Below are positions 19,101-26,505 of a DNA stretch of 64,000 nucleotides, piece after piece. This DNA comes from an uncultured Opitutaceae bacterium (GTDB lineage Bacteria; Verrucomicrobiota; Verrucomicrobiia; Opitutales; Opitutaceae), in the NCBI GenBank assembly GCA_937902925.1, contig CALFNN010000105.1, forward strand, positions 186,001 through 250,000. The letters are read 5' to 3'. The position numbers were made by a program, and so were the translations under genes. Every line of letters begins with the position of its first letter. The first letter of the stretch is position 1. A model generated the notes under the pieces. It did no database searches. It was given only the letters and a program-made list of their open reading frames with translations, and was not told the origin of the DNA.

Positions 19101-20049
19101 GGTGGGCTCAACCTCGCCGGCGCTGCAATGGACGCGCAACGGCACCGCCATCGCGGGCGCGACCGGTTCCACACTGACGGTCGCCAATGTTCAGTCGGCC
19201 CAGGCCGGAGTCTACAGTGCCGTCGTCAATCCGACGCGCATTGCGCCGCTGACCGTGCTCGGCATCACGAGCACGGCGAAGGTCGTGGGCAGTGCGACCG
19301 AGACCGGCCCGAACATCTTCGTCCCGGCGAACGGCTTCACCTACGACCAGGTTTTGCTGCAAGGCGCCGCGGCGACCGTCACCGCCGACGCCGGCCAGAT
19401 CGTCCGTGTTTCCTACGTCGATCTGACCAACGACATCGTGCAGGTGGAATTCAGCGGAGCCGGATCGCTCACGCTGAACCTCGACAATGCGACCGGACCC
19501 GCGACGGCGACGAACTACACCCAGCCCTCGGTTTCCTACATGAAGGGCCATGGCTCGATCGTCATCACCGGGGCAAACGAAACGACGAACCTCGCGGTGT
19601 ATAGCCTCGGCATCCTAACCGCCGGGGATCCGACCATCCTGCGCAGCGGTGTGACCTACGATGGCATGGCGGACCTGGCCTACGTCGCGATCGCCTCGGC
19701 GAACGGCAAGTTCGGCGGTCTGCGGACGGCGAATGCGAGTTATTACGGCACGAAGGGCATCACCGGCGTCTTCGCGCCCAACGTGCAGTTCACCGGGCCG
19801 GTCTATGTGGGCGACATCAACGCGTTCGACGCCGCCACACCGGTGCTGGTGATCGGCAGCGCGAGCGATGTGCGCGTCACCGGCGGCGATCTGCTACAGG
19901 CGAACGGAAGCCATATCCTCGTCGACGGATTGAGCAGCGTGCAACTGACCGCCGGGACGACATCGCAGGGCACCGCGCAACCCGTGCAGCCGGTGCGCGG
20001 CCTGCTCGAGCGCAACGGCGTCGATGTGACGAGCCAATTGGTGCACTGA
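16132..20049 (+). CDS. Large modular secreted pectinesterase with Ig-like domains
   Basis: 1305 residues from ATG 16132, with a signal peptide ending GAHAQ (about residue 35). Order of parts: an unassigned beta-rich region (about 36-265); three Ig-like repeats each with xYQWxKxGTAI; and a Big_5/SbsA-like domain (ATAVAPAIGATGINTD onward). Next is a CE8 pectinesterase domain opening TVAADGSADFNTVQGAID, with active-site motifs GGSQAEA, RQDTFLVNG and NTDFMWGSG. It ends with one further Ig-like repeat and a C-terminal region of about 260 residues. That last region is also present at the end of the 28155 protein. Ig repeats probably act as spacers or in surface attachment. The gene diverges from the propeller kinase and ends at a strong terminator. 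Confidence 0.9.
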   Translation: MKTRLRSTPRRFLPAAFLRSAILALLLPLGAHAQLTWSVFNETSTTAAPASDANSGVKVTVPAGQRVTLVATNFVPVDFSGGSTAQVYATINFKVSGALSSVGSGTRAIGFGLYNNGGTATNFGDDNGYFTWLNGRNTGSLIELRRRNGDGTSASLLNPSGTAFNSLGTGTTTQTVGALSDSNSYSIQLHLMGRNPGVSLGNTSSTTSGAGIWVSGDGISQTAYTNPDNPPSTYVFNEIGFMFYNSSSADVTLTINSLTGLTAINPPAVATPPAAITVNPGQSATFSVGATGTAPLTYQWTKGGTAITGATSASYTIASAATGDAGNYAVTITNTYGTATSAAAALTVTSATIPATLTSQPASLTVNAGQSATFSATSFGSAPVSYQWKKDGTAIAGATSATLAIASVAVADAGSYTVAVSNSAASVTSTAAVLTVNTAPTITTQPVSATVLAGQSATFSVVATGSPAPTYQWKKNGTAISGATAASYTVTGAQLADTGVYTVTLVNSVGAVTSNAAVLAIPSTMGATAVAPAIGATGINTDTLLSVTFDRVPVIGTTGRIRIYKASDNTLVDTLDLGVTPYTRKIGTQTVDFIFYPIIVTGNTATIFPHAGVLAYNTKYYVTMEPSVIRDSTGASYGGFSSPTGWTFTTKTAGPAAGASAITVAADGSADFNTVQGAIDFVPSGNTSPVVITVKKGTYTEMTYIGSQKPFITVQGEDRAQTIIQYANNGNFNTLTGNNRAMFNVDASDFTLQNITLHNLTPQGGSQAEAFRGNGLRLYLNQVNLLSRQDTFLVNGNACSAFVVDSYIEGNTDFMWGSGAVYMLRTELKALDTGTATEGYYTQMRNGQTGVGAVYVDCRLTVADGVAGKSTYYLGRIDPTPGNFPYSQCIWVNCAMGPHINPAGWLLNNATSSTTVQYWEYKSTDLTGAALDVSKRIASSRQLTDAEGASWRIPANVLGGWSPSVPPAVTATTPPTSATTGGSVNLTATTVGSTSPALQWTRNGTAIAGATGSTLTVANVQSAQAGVYSAVVNPTRIAPLTVLGITSTAKVVGSATETGPNIFVPANGFTYDQVLLQGAAATVTADAGQIVRVSYVDLTNDIVQVEFSGAGSLTLNLDNATGPATATNYTQPSVSYMKGHGSIVITGANETTNLAVYSLGILTAGDPTILRSGVTYDGMADLAYVAIASANGKFGGLRTANASYYGTKGITGVFAPNVQFTGPVYVGDINAFDAATPVLVIGSASDVRVTGGDLLQANGSHILVDGLSSVQLTAGTTSQGTAQPVQPVRGLLERNGVDVTSQLVH

Positions 20050-20067
20050 CGGGTTTTCCCGCCGGTG

Positions 20068-20100
20068 GGGGCGGCGATTGAGGTCGCCGCCCCTTTTTTT
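20068..20100 (+). terminator. Rho-independent terminator after modular pectinesterase
   Basis: A perfect 10-bp stem GGGGCGGCGA / TCGCCGCCCC with loop TTGAGG, followed directly by seven T. It lies 18 bp after the stop codon. The opposite strand has no T-run, so it is expected to act on plus-strand transcripts only. Confidence 0.92.
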
Positions 20101-20125
20101 GCCCGCACCCGAACGCCGCGCGCTC

Positions 20126-21556
20126 TCAGGCCGGCGAATAGACCTTTTGTTGCAGGGTCGCGCCGAGATGTTGACGGAACGTGGCGATGTCCTTCACGAC
20201 GCGGAGCGCGACGAGCTGGTTGGCGATGTTGCCCACCGCGGTGCCTTCGAGCGCAAACGACACGACCGGGACGCCGGCGGCGTTCGCCGTCGCCTGGCAG
20301 AGCAGCCGGTTCTTCGAGCCGCCGCCGACGATCAGGATCCGGCGGAACTTTTTCCCGGCCATCTTTTCGAAGGCGCGCATCGCGTCGGCGTGGCCGCGGC
20401 CGAGCGAGTCGCAGACCAGCCGCGTGTAGCCGGCGAGATTCCTCGGCACGGGGAGCTTGCGGCGCTTCAATTGCGCGTCGATCGCCACCTTCATCGAGGG
20501 CGGATTGCTGAACGCGGGATCGGCGACATCGAGGAGTGCGGCGGGTGCGGGGAGTTTTTCCGCGGCGGCGATGAGGCCGGTCCATTCGCGGTCGTTGCAC
20601 GGTCGCGACGCGAAATCCTTGCACAGGCCCTCGAGCAGCCAGAGGCCGATGACGTTCGTGAGCGGCCGGTAGCGACCGTCGCCGATCCGCTCGTTCGAGA
20701 TGCGCGCGGCGAGCGCGTCGGCGCCGAGGACGGGCGTGGCGCTTTCGAAACCGACGAGCGACCACGTGCCGGAGCTGATGTAGAGATCGTCGCCAGCGGG
20801 CGAGGCGGGCATCGCGTCGTAGGCGCAGGCGGTGTCATGGCCGGGCACGGCGATGACCTGCGTGCCCGTGAGTTCGGGCAGGCCGTGCACGCGGCCGAGC
20901 TTCGTGCCGGCGAGGACGGGTTTGGAAAACCACTGGGGCGGGATGCGGAAGTGGTCGAGCGCGGCACGCGACCAGTCGGTCGAGTGCACGTCGAGCAGTT
21001 GCGAGGTGCTCGCGATGGTGAGCTCGTTCGCCATCCGGCCTGAGAGGAGAAAATTGAAATAATCCGGCAGAAAGAGGCAGTGGGTGGCGGCGTCCTCGAT
21101 GGCCGGACAGTGCGCGACGACTTCCTCGAGTTGCAGCGAGGTGTTGTAGAAAACGTTCGGGATGCCGGTCGCCGCGTAGATGCGGGCGAGGGCAGCGCGC
21201 GTGTTGCCGAGCCGCTGGAGGCCGGCTTGCGTGCGGGAGTCGCGATAGGCGTGCGCCGGGAAGACGAGCCGGCCGGTGTCGTCAACCAGCACGTAGTCGA
21301 CGCCCCACGTGTCGACGCCGACCGAGGCGAGTTTCGCGCCCCGCGGGAGCGCGGCGACGGCCTGGCGCAAGCCGGTCAGCGCCTCGTGCCAGAGCGTGCC
21401 GAGGTCCCAGTAGTCGTGGCCGCCCAGCGTGCGAAAGGTGTTGGGGAAGCGGTGCGCCTCGGTGAGCGTGAGCCGGTTTTTCGCCCATGCGCCGAGGATG
21501 ACGCGGCCGCTGGTGGCGCCCAGGTCGATGGCGGCGGAATAAGTGATTTGGGGCAT
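20126..21556 (-). CDS. rhaB: Rhamnulokinase (FGGY carbohydrate kinase)
   Basis: 476 residues from ATG 21556 (MPQITYSAAIDLGATSGRV); the frame is open further upstream but homology begins here. The FGGY kinase phosphate-binding motif DLGATSGRV and the catalytic-region GVDTWGVDYVL are present. The C-terminal GGGSKNRLLCQATANAAGVPV is the ATP-site segment typical of rhamnulokinases. It phosphorylates L-rhamnulose to rhamnulose 1-phosphate, the substrate of the aldolase/dehydrogenase at 4548. It diverges from lutABC across 82 bp, so the kinase and lactate-oxidation genes may share control. Confidence 0.92.
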   Translation of the reverse strand: MPQITYSAAIDLGATSGRVILGAWAKNRLTLTEAHRFPNTFRTLGGHDYWDLGTLWHEALTGLRQAVAALPRGAKLASVGVDTWGVDYVLVDDTGRLVFPAHAYRDSRTQAGLQRLGNTRAALARIYAATGIPNVFYNTSLQLEEVVAHCPAIEDAATHCLFLPDYFNFLLSGRMANELTIASTSQLLDVHSTDWSRAALDHFRIPPQWFSKPVLAGTKLGRVHGLPELTGTQVIAVPGHDTACAYDAMPASPAGDDLYISSGTWSLVGFESATPVLGADALAARISNERIGDGRYRPLTNVIGLWLLEGLCKDFASRPCNDREWTGLIAAAEKLPAPAALLDVADPAFSNPPSMKVAIDAQLKRRKLPVPRNLAGYTRLVCDSLGRGHADAMRAFEKMAGKKFRRILIVGGGSKNRLLCQATANAAGVPVVSFALEGTAVGNIANQLVALRVVKDIATFRQHLGATLQQKVYSPA

Positions 21557-21638
21557 AACGGAAAAAACAATCTGCCGGGACGACCCCGGATTTTCTTGGC
21601 AAGAAACTCTGCGGGTCGCACGGTTTTCCAACTCAAAA

Positions 21639-22397
21639 ATGCTCAACTCGGAGCGATCTCCCATCACCGGCAAGCGCGTGCAACTCATGGCGACCTGCCT
21701 GTGCGATGCCTTCTACGACGACGTGGCCGCGGCCACGGTCGAAGTTTTGGAGCACCTCGGCGTCGAGGTGGTTTTCCCCGAGGGGCAGACCTGCTGCGGG
21801 CAGCCGGCCTTCAACGGCGGCGACTGGGTCGCCTCGCGCAAGGTCGTCCGGCATACCGTGCGGACCTTTGCGGGCGAGGACCCGGTCGTGGTGCCGAGCG
21901 GCTCCTGCGCCGCGATGATGTTCCACGGTGCCGTGCTCGAGTTCGAAAAGGAGCCCGACCTGCCGGAGGTCGAGGCGCTCGGGCGGCGGACGTGGGAGCT
22001 CGGCGACTTCATCGTGAACGGCCTTGGCGTGAAGACCTGGCCGGGACGGTTCGAGGCGACCGTCGCGCTGCATCGCGCCTGCCACACGCGCGGCACCGGA
22101 AGTTGCGAGGCCGCGGCGACGCTGCTGGGATCGATCGCGGGCGTGAAGGTCGTCGAGTTCGGCGAGGTCGAGCAGTGCTGCGGGTTCGGCGGGACGTTTT
22201 CGGTGAGTTTTCCCAACATCTCGTCGGCGATGGGCGAGTTGAAACTCGATCACATCCGCGCGGTGAAACCCGACGTGCTCGTGTCGCCCGACATGAGCTG
22301 CATGATGCACATCTCCGGGCTGGCGGCGAAGGAAGGCAAGCCGATCAAGGCGCTGCACCTCGCCCAGGTGTTGCGCGACGCACTGAAGGCCCGATGA
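21639..22397 (+). CDS. lutA: Lactate utilization protein A (CCG-domain Fe-S protein)
   Basis: 252 residues from ATG 21639; an internal ATG at 21687 is less likely. It has the two CCG cysteine motifs of the LutA/GlcF type: TCCGQPAFNGG and EQCCGFGG. Together with LutB and LutC it oxidises L-lactate to pyruvate. The stop overlaps the lutB start (ATGA), indicating translational coupling. In this setting the substrate is most likely L-lactate formed from rhamnose-derived lactaldehyde. Confidence 0.92.
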   Translation: MLNSERSPITGKRVQLMATCLCDAFYDDVAAATVEVLEHLGVEVVFPEGQTCCGQPAFNGGDWVASRKVVRHTVRTFAGEDPVVVPSGSCAAMMFHGAVLEFEKEPDLPEVEALGRRTWELGDFIVNGLGVKTWPGRFEATVALHRACHTRGTGSCEAAATLLGSIAGVKVVEFGEVEQCCGFGGTFSVSFPNISSAMGELKLDHIRAVKPDVLVSPDMSCMMHISGLAAKEGKPIKALHLAQVLRDALKAR

Positions 22398-23806
22398 AAT
22401 TCCAGCAGATCGACCAGTTCGCCGCCGAGCTCAAGGCGGACACGCGCGCGGCGGTTTACGACGGCTCGAAGAAGGGCCACGAAAAACGCACCAAGCTGCT
22501 CTTCGACGAGTTTCCCGATCCGAACCACCTGCGGCGCGTCGCGGGCAAAATCAAGCAGCACGTCGTCGAGAACCTCGACACCTACCTGCCGGCGGTCGAG
22601 GCGAAGATGAAGGCGAATGGCGTGCAGGTGCACTGGGCGGCGACCGCCGACGCGGCGAACGCCGCCGTGCTCGGCATCATGCGCGCGCGCGGGGCGACGA
22701 AGATCGTCAAGGCGAAGACGATGGTGAGCGAGGAGACAGAGCTGGCGCACTTCCTCGAGAAGGAAGGGATCGAGACGCTCGAGACGGACCTCGGCGAATT
22801 CATCGTGCAGATCGACCACGATCACCCGTCGCACATCGTCAAGCCGATCATCCACAAGAACCGGCGCGAGATCGCCAGGAGCTTCGAACGCGAGGGGCTC
22901 GGCGCCTACAACGACGACCCGGAGACGATCACGCGGCGCGCGCGAACGTTCCTGCGGCACAAATACCTTGAGGCCGACGTCGGGCTGACGGGCGCGAACT
23001 TCGTCTCGGTGGAGAGCGGCCGGATCGTGCTGGTGACCAACGAGGGTAATTCGCGTTTCTGCCTCGCGGCGACGAAGTGCCACATTGCGATGATCGGCAT
23101 CGAGAAGCTCGTGCCGCGCGATTACGATCTCGGACTGCTGCTCAACCTGCTCGCGCGCAGCGGCACGGCGCAGGAGGTGACCGTCTACACCGAGTTCATC
23201 AGCGGCCCGAAGTCCGCGGCGCAGCCCGACGGCCCGGAGGAGATGCACGTCATCTTCGTCGACAACGGCCGCACCGAGGTGCTCGCGAGCGAGTGCCGCG
23301 ACATCCTGCGCTGCATCCGGTGCGGCGCGTGCCTCAACGTGTGCCCCGTCTACCGGCAGGCGAGCGGCCATGCGTATCGCAGCGTCTATCCGGGTCCGGT
23401 CGGCGCGGTGCTGTCGCCATTGCTGATGGGCGAGAAGTTCGCCGAGAAGGCCGATTTGCCGAAGGCGTCCAGTTTGTGCGGCGCCTGCAACGAGGTCTGC
23501 CCGGTCAATATTCCGATTCCCGATCTGCTTCTCCGACTGCGCAACAAGGCCAAGGAAGAAAACATCCCGTCGCCCGGCACGCCGCCGATGGGAGCATGGG
23601 CGCTGCTGGCTTCGCAGCCGACGGCGTGGCGCGCGGCGCTCTGGGGCGGGAAAGCGATCAATTATCTGCCGACAAATCTGCTCCCAATCCCGGCGCTGCG
23701 CGCCTGGGAGGCAAAGCGGACGCTGCCGGCCTGGCGCGGCGGAGAGTTTCGGAAATGGATGAAAGGTCGCGCGCGAACCCCGGGGGCGTCGGCCAAAACG
23801 ACATGA
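22394..23806 (+). CDS. lutB: Lactate utilization protein B (ferredoxin-like iron-sulfur protein)
   Basis: 470 residues, ATG 22394 overlapping the lutA stop. The N-terminal two thirds are the LUD domain (from about EKRTKLLFDEFPDPNHLRR). A ferredoxin-type double cluster region follows, with CIRCGACLNVCPVY (Cys307, 310, 313, 317) and CGACNEVCPVNIP. It is the electron-transfer subunit of the LutABC lactate oxidase system. Length and layout match the family. Its own stop overlaps the lutC start. Confidence 0.94.
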   Translation: MKFQQIDQFAAELKADTRAAVYDGSKKGHEKRTKLLFDEFPDPNHLRRVAGKIKQHVVENLDTYLPAVEAKMKANGVQVHWAATADAANAAVLGIMRARGATKIVKAKTMVSEETELAHFLEKEGIETLETDLGEFIVQIDHDHPSHIVKPIIHKNRREIARSFEREGLGAYNDDPETITRRARTFLRHKYLEADVGLTGANFVSVESGRIVLVTNEGNSRFCLAATKCHIAMIGIEKLVPRDYDLGLLLNLLARSGTAQEVTVYTEFISGPKSAAQPDGPEEMHVIFVDNGRTEVLASECRDILRCIRCGACLNVCPVYRQASGHAYRSVYPGPVGAVLSPLLMGEKFAEKADLPKASSLCGACNEVCPVNIPIPDLLLRLRNKAKEENIPSPGTPPMGAWALLASQPTAWRAALWGGKAINYLPTNLLPIPALRAWEAKRTLPAWRGGEFRKWMKGRARTPGASAKTT

Positions 23807-24417
23807 GCGACGACCGCGAATCCATTCTCTCCCGCGTCCGGGGCGCCCTGGCGCCGCTGCGGGAGCGCGCCGCGATGCCCGATTACACCACCGAGATCGC
23901 GGTGATGCGGAATCTCCTCGCGGGCCGCGACGCGCTGGCGGTGTTCTCCGAGCGGATCAAGCGGGTGAACGGCATCGCGCTGACGGATCCGGCGGCGCTG
24001 GTGGAAAAGCTGCGCGCCGGCGGCTGGCTCCACGGCTACTGCGACCCCGCGCTCTGGCCGACGCTCGCGCCGCATTTCGGCGAGGGCTTCAAGGTCGAGA
24101 CGGTGTTCGACCGGACGCGGGTGGACGACTATGCGTTTGGCATCACGCGTGCCGCCGGGGCGATTGCCGAGACGGGCACCGTGATCCTGGACGACGTCAC
24201 GACCTCGAGCCGGCTCGCGGCGCTGGCGCCGTGGGTGCACGTGGCCGTTGTGAATCGCGCGCAGATTTTTTCGGATTTGCCCCAGGCGGTGGCGGCGCTC
24301 GGCGCGGACAGCAATGTCATCTGGTGCACCGGCCCGTCGAAGACGGCGGACGTCGAGGGCATCCTCATCGAGGGCGTGCACGGCCCGGGCGTGCAGATCG
24401 CGCTGGTGGTGGATTGA
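23803..24417 (+). CDS. lutC: Lactate utilization protein C (LUD domain)
   Basis: 204 residues, ATG 23803 overlapping the lutB stop by ATGA. The LUD fold is recognised by AGAIAETGTVILDD and the C-terminal GPSKTADVEGILIEGVHGPG, which are strongly conserved in LutC/YkgG proteins. It is the third subunit of the L-lactate oxidation complex. The gene ends 60 bp before a convergent hypothetical gene; no terminator hairpin is obvious. Confidence 0.93.
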   Translation: MSDDRESILSRVRGALAPLRERAAMPDYTTEIAVMRNLLAGRDALAVFSERIKRVNGIALTDPAALVEKLRAGGWLHGYCDPALWPTLAPHFGEGFKVETVFDRTRVDDYAFGITRAAGAIAETGTVILDDVTTSSRLAALAPWVHVAVVNRAQIFSDLPQAVAALGADSNVIWCTGPSKTADVEGILIEGVHGPGVQIALVVD

Positions 24418-24477
24418 CCGGAGCCTCGCGATTTTAGATTCACGGGCTGGATGGCTTGGTCCGCGAATTTCGGCGGA

Positions 24478-25215
24478 TTATTTCCGGTTCGTTGCAGGCG
24501 GTTCAACGGGTGGCGCGAGGACTTCCATCTTTGGGAGTTCGCGCGGTGTGATGGGTGTCGGCGCGCTGGACTCCACTTTCGGCACGATCATCTTTTCCGC
24601 GGGCGAAGAAGTTGATGCGTCGCCGTGGCGAAAGGCAGGGCGTTGTTGGCGATGGGGCAGCAGCAGGGTGCGGAACTGTTTTACTCCCACGTCACTTTGA
24701 TCGACCTCCTCGACCCGATCGCCGACCCGGAATTCGGCCTCCGCGCAGGAAAAACAAACCAATGCCTGGGCAAGCGTAGCACCCTTGGCGCGCCACTCGA
24801 CGGCATAGTCGGCGTGAAAGCCGCCGCAAAATTTATAGCCTGACCAGAGCTTGAAATTTTCGATATGGTTGAGCACGGCGCTGCTGATGGCTGTCTTCTC
24901 CTCGTCCTTCAGGGGCAGGGCGACCGCATAGAAGTTTTGGTCGCCGATCCGGAACGTCTTCCTAGTCGCCAGTTCCCGGCTGAAGGCATCCGTTTCGGAT
25001 ACCGGATGAGGCAGGCCTTCCCATAAAATCAACTCGTCAAATCCGGCCGTGGCCCGGACGACGTCGGCGTAGTGAAGGTTGTTCGCTTCCGGCCCGGGTG
25101 CCGGCTGGCTGAGAGTGGATGCCGTGGCGCTGAGTCCGGATAGCAGGACACCGACTAATGCCGATTGGATCGACCGGCGGGCCGCGAGGCGAAAAGTGGA
25201 AGGCACGAAGAACAA
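24478..25215 (-). CDS. Hypothetical secreted protein
   Basis: 245 residues with a signal peptide (about 1-32, LVGVLLSGLSATAS). The central region has four cysteines: one in KFCGGFHADYAVEW and a CFSCAE motif near residue 150, the latter spaced like a redox CxxC. The last 40 residues are Pro-rich (VEPPATNRK end). No family is recognised. It stands alone on the minus strand between lutC (convergent) and the small ORF at 25410. Codon use looks like its neighbours, so it is likely a real gene. Confidence 0.65.
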   Translation of the reverse strand: MFFVPSTFRLAARRSIQSALVGVLLSGLSATASTLSQPAPGPEANNLHYADVVRATAGFDELILWEGLPHPVSETDAFSRELATRKTFRIGDQNFYAVALPLKDEEKTAISSAVLNHIENFKLWSGYKFCGGFHADYAVEWRAKGATLAQALVCFSCAEAEFRVGDRVEEVDQSDVGVKQFRTLLLPHRQQRPAFRHGDASTSSPAEKMIVPKVESSAPTPITPRELPKMEVLAPPVEPPATNRK

Positions 25216-25409
25216 GACGTGGATGCCGGAAAATAATTAGGGATATCCGGGCGGGGCCGAGATTGCCGATGCGACGAAAAGAGTCGAGTGCCGGAACCGT
25301 GCATGCCGGCGACGGGAGCGGATATTTGACGGGCATCGATGGCGGAAGTCGGGGCGTGCGGTTTCTGGTGAGCGCTTTTGAACGGCCGCGATGGATGCGG
25401 CGGGCCACC

Positions 25410-25637
25410 TCACTCCTGGTCGTTGCTGGTCAGACCGGCGAACCGGGCGCATTGCTCCCAGGTGGTGGAGTTGTCGGTCGAATCGGTGGTGAAAAGTTCG
25501 GGCATCACTTTCGCGGCGGCGATGGCGGGCGGGAAACCGAGGATGACGAGCCATTGATAGGTGTTCATGGGGGAGTTGTCCGGCGCGCCGGCCGTTTCGG
25601 GGGAAGCAGCGGGAGAGGAATCGGAGCGGGAGAACAT
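25410..25637 (-). CDS. Small protein of unknown function under the shared four-box promoter
   Basis: A possible 75-residue protein from ATG 25637 (an inner ATG at 25568 would give 52 residues). It has a short hydrophobic stretch QWLVILGFPPAIAAA and a polar C-terminus ending NDQE; no family is recognised. Support comes mainly from context. The four-box motif at 25660-25708 faces this gene. Its last box is 27 bases from the start codon, almost the distance seen before the MbnP-MbnH gene (26 bases). The upstream EF-hand gene has its own terminator in between, so this would be a separate transcription unit. It may also encode a small RNA instead. Confidence 0.4.
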   Translation of the reverse strand: MFSRSDSSPAASPETAGAPDNSPMNTYQWLVILGFPPAIAAAKVMPELFTTDSTDNSTTWEQCARFAGLTSNDQE

Positions 25638-25659
25638 GCGCCGATTTAAGCGCGGGCGT

Positions 25660-25708
25660 GTTAAAGAATGATGAGGGCGGAACCGGAAAAGTGTTAAGGC
25701 CGGGTAAA
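25660..25708 (-). promoter_or_regulatory. Four-box regulatory array, site A
   Basis: On the minus strand: TTTAC (25708-25704), TTAAC 11 bp on (25697-25693), CTCAT (25675-25671) and TTAAC 11 bp after that (25664-25660). The second and fourth boxes are 33 bp apart. It is the same arrangement as sites B, C and D in this region, pointing toward the small ORF. Confidence 0.75.
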
Positions 25709-25746
25709 TGCCGGCCGGAAAAAGTGGAGGGCGCCGGGGGCGTGAA

Positions 25747-25773
25747 CAAAAAACCCCGCCAGTGCCGGCGGGG
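25747..25773 (-). terminator. Rho-independent terminator after EF-hand gene
   Basis: On the minus strand a 7-bp stem CCCCGCC / GGCGGGG with a 6-base loop (GGCACT) is followed by six T. It lies 25 bp after the stop codon of the EF-hand gene and separates it from the small ORF downstream. Confidence 0.85.
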
Positions 25774-25797
25774 TTGCAGCTGGGCTTGCGTGGCGGA

Positions 25798-26355
25798 TCA
25801 GTCGCGCGGCGGGCGGTTGCCACGGGGCGCGGGGCCGCCGTCAGGCGGGCCACCCGCGCCGTCGAACGCACCGGCGGGCGGGAGCGGGCGCCACTCATCG
25901 GGCGTCAGCTTGCCATCGCCGTTGGCATCGAGCGCGCGGAGGCTGGCGGGAGCGTTCGCGATTTCGGCAGCGGAGAGCGCGCCGTCCTGGTCCGCATCAA
26001 GGGCGAGCATGATCGGCGGCAATGGGTGCGGAGGCCGGACCGCATCGGGCGGCGGCGCACTTTCGGGCGGAGTTGGCGCATCGGCGGGACGAGGCGGCCG
26101 GAGTTCGTCGACGGTGAGTTGACCGTCGCCGTTGGCGTCGAGCGTCAGCAGGCTCGTTGACGCTGCGGCGATTTCGGCGGCGGAGATTTCGCCGTCATGG
26201 TCGGTGTCGAGCACGCGAATCACCGGCATGGGTGGATGACCGCGACCGCCACGGGGCGGCTGGCGGGGGCCGTCGCCCGATGGGGGTTGGGCGGCGAGCG
26301 CGGTGGCGAGGCCGAGCGGGAGCGCGGTCAGGAGGAGGCGATGGATTGTCTTCAT
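25798..26355 (-). CDS. Secreted EF-hand (calcium-binding type) protein
   Basis: 185 residues from ATG 26355 (MKTIHRLLLTALPLGLATALAAQ is a clear signal peptide). Four EF-hand loops in two pairs: DTDHDGEISAAEI, DANGDGQLTVDEL, DADQDGALSAAEI and DANGDGKLTPDEW. The pairs are joined by Pro-rich linkers, and the C-terminus is Gly/Pro-rich. All four loops keep Asp at positions 1, 3 and 5 (or the N/Q variant) and Glu at 12, so they should bind divalent cations. It sits downstream of the HAMP kinase with its own four-box site (26445-26492), so it is probably regulated together with the YHYH and MbnP-MbnH genes. Confidence 0.9.
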   Translation of the reverse strand: MKTIHRLLLTALPLGLATALAAQPPSGDGPRQPPRGGRGHPPMPVIRVLDTDHDGEISAAEIAAASTSLLTLDANGDGQLTVDELRPPRPADAPTPPESAPPPDAVRPPHPLPPIMLALDADQDGALSAAEIANAPASLRALDANGDGKLTPDEWRPLPPAGAFDGAGGPPDGGPAPRGNRPPRD

Positions 26356-26444
26356 GAGGAGATTGTCGCCCGGCCGGACTGCCGTCACCCGGAGGGGCGG
26401 CGAAAGAACAGGAGGCGGGGGACAGGAGAAGAGACGCCGCGATT

Positions 26445-26492
26445 GTTTCGGAACGGTTAGCGCGGACGGGAGAATTGTTTCGCCCGGGTAAA
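26445..26492 (-). promoter_or_regulatory. Four-box regulatory array, site D
   Basis: On the minus strand: TTTAC (26492-26488), GAAAC 11 bp on (26481-26477), CTAAC (26460-26456), GAAAC 11 bp after that (26449-26445). Boxes two and four are 32 bp apart as in site B. It shares ACAATTCTCCCG with site C directly after the second box. It lies about 90 bp before the EF-hand start codon. It is the most diverged of the four sites. Confidence 0.65.
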
Positions 26493-26505
26493 GTTTGCCG
26501 CGCGT

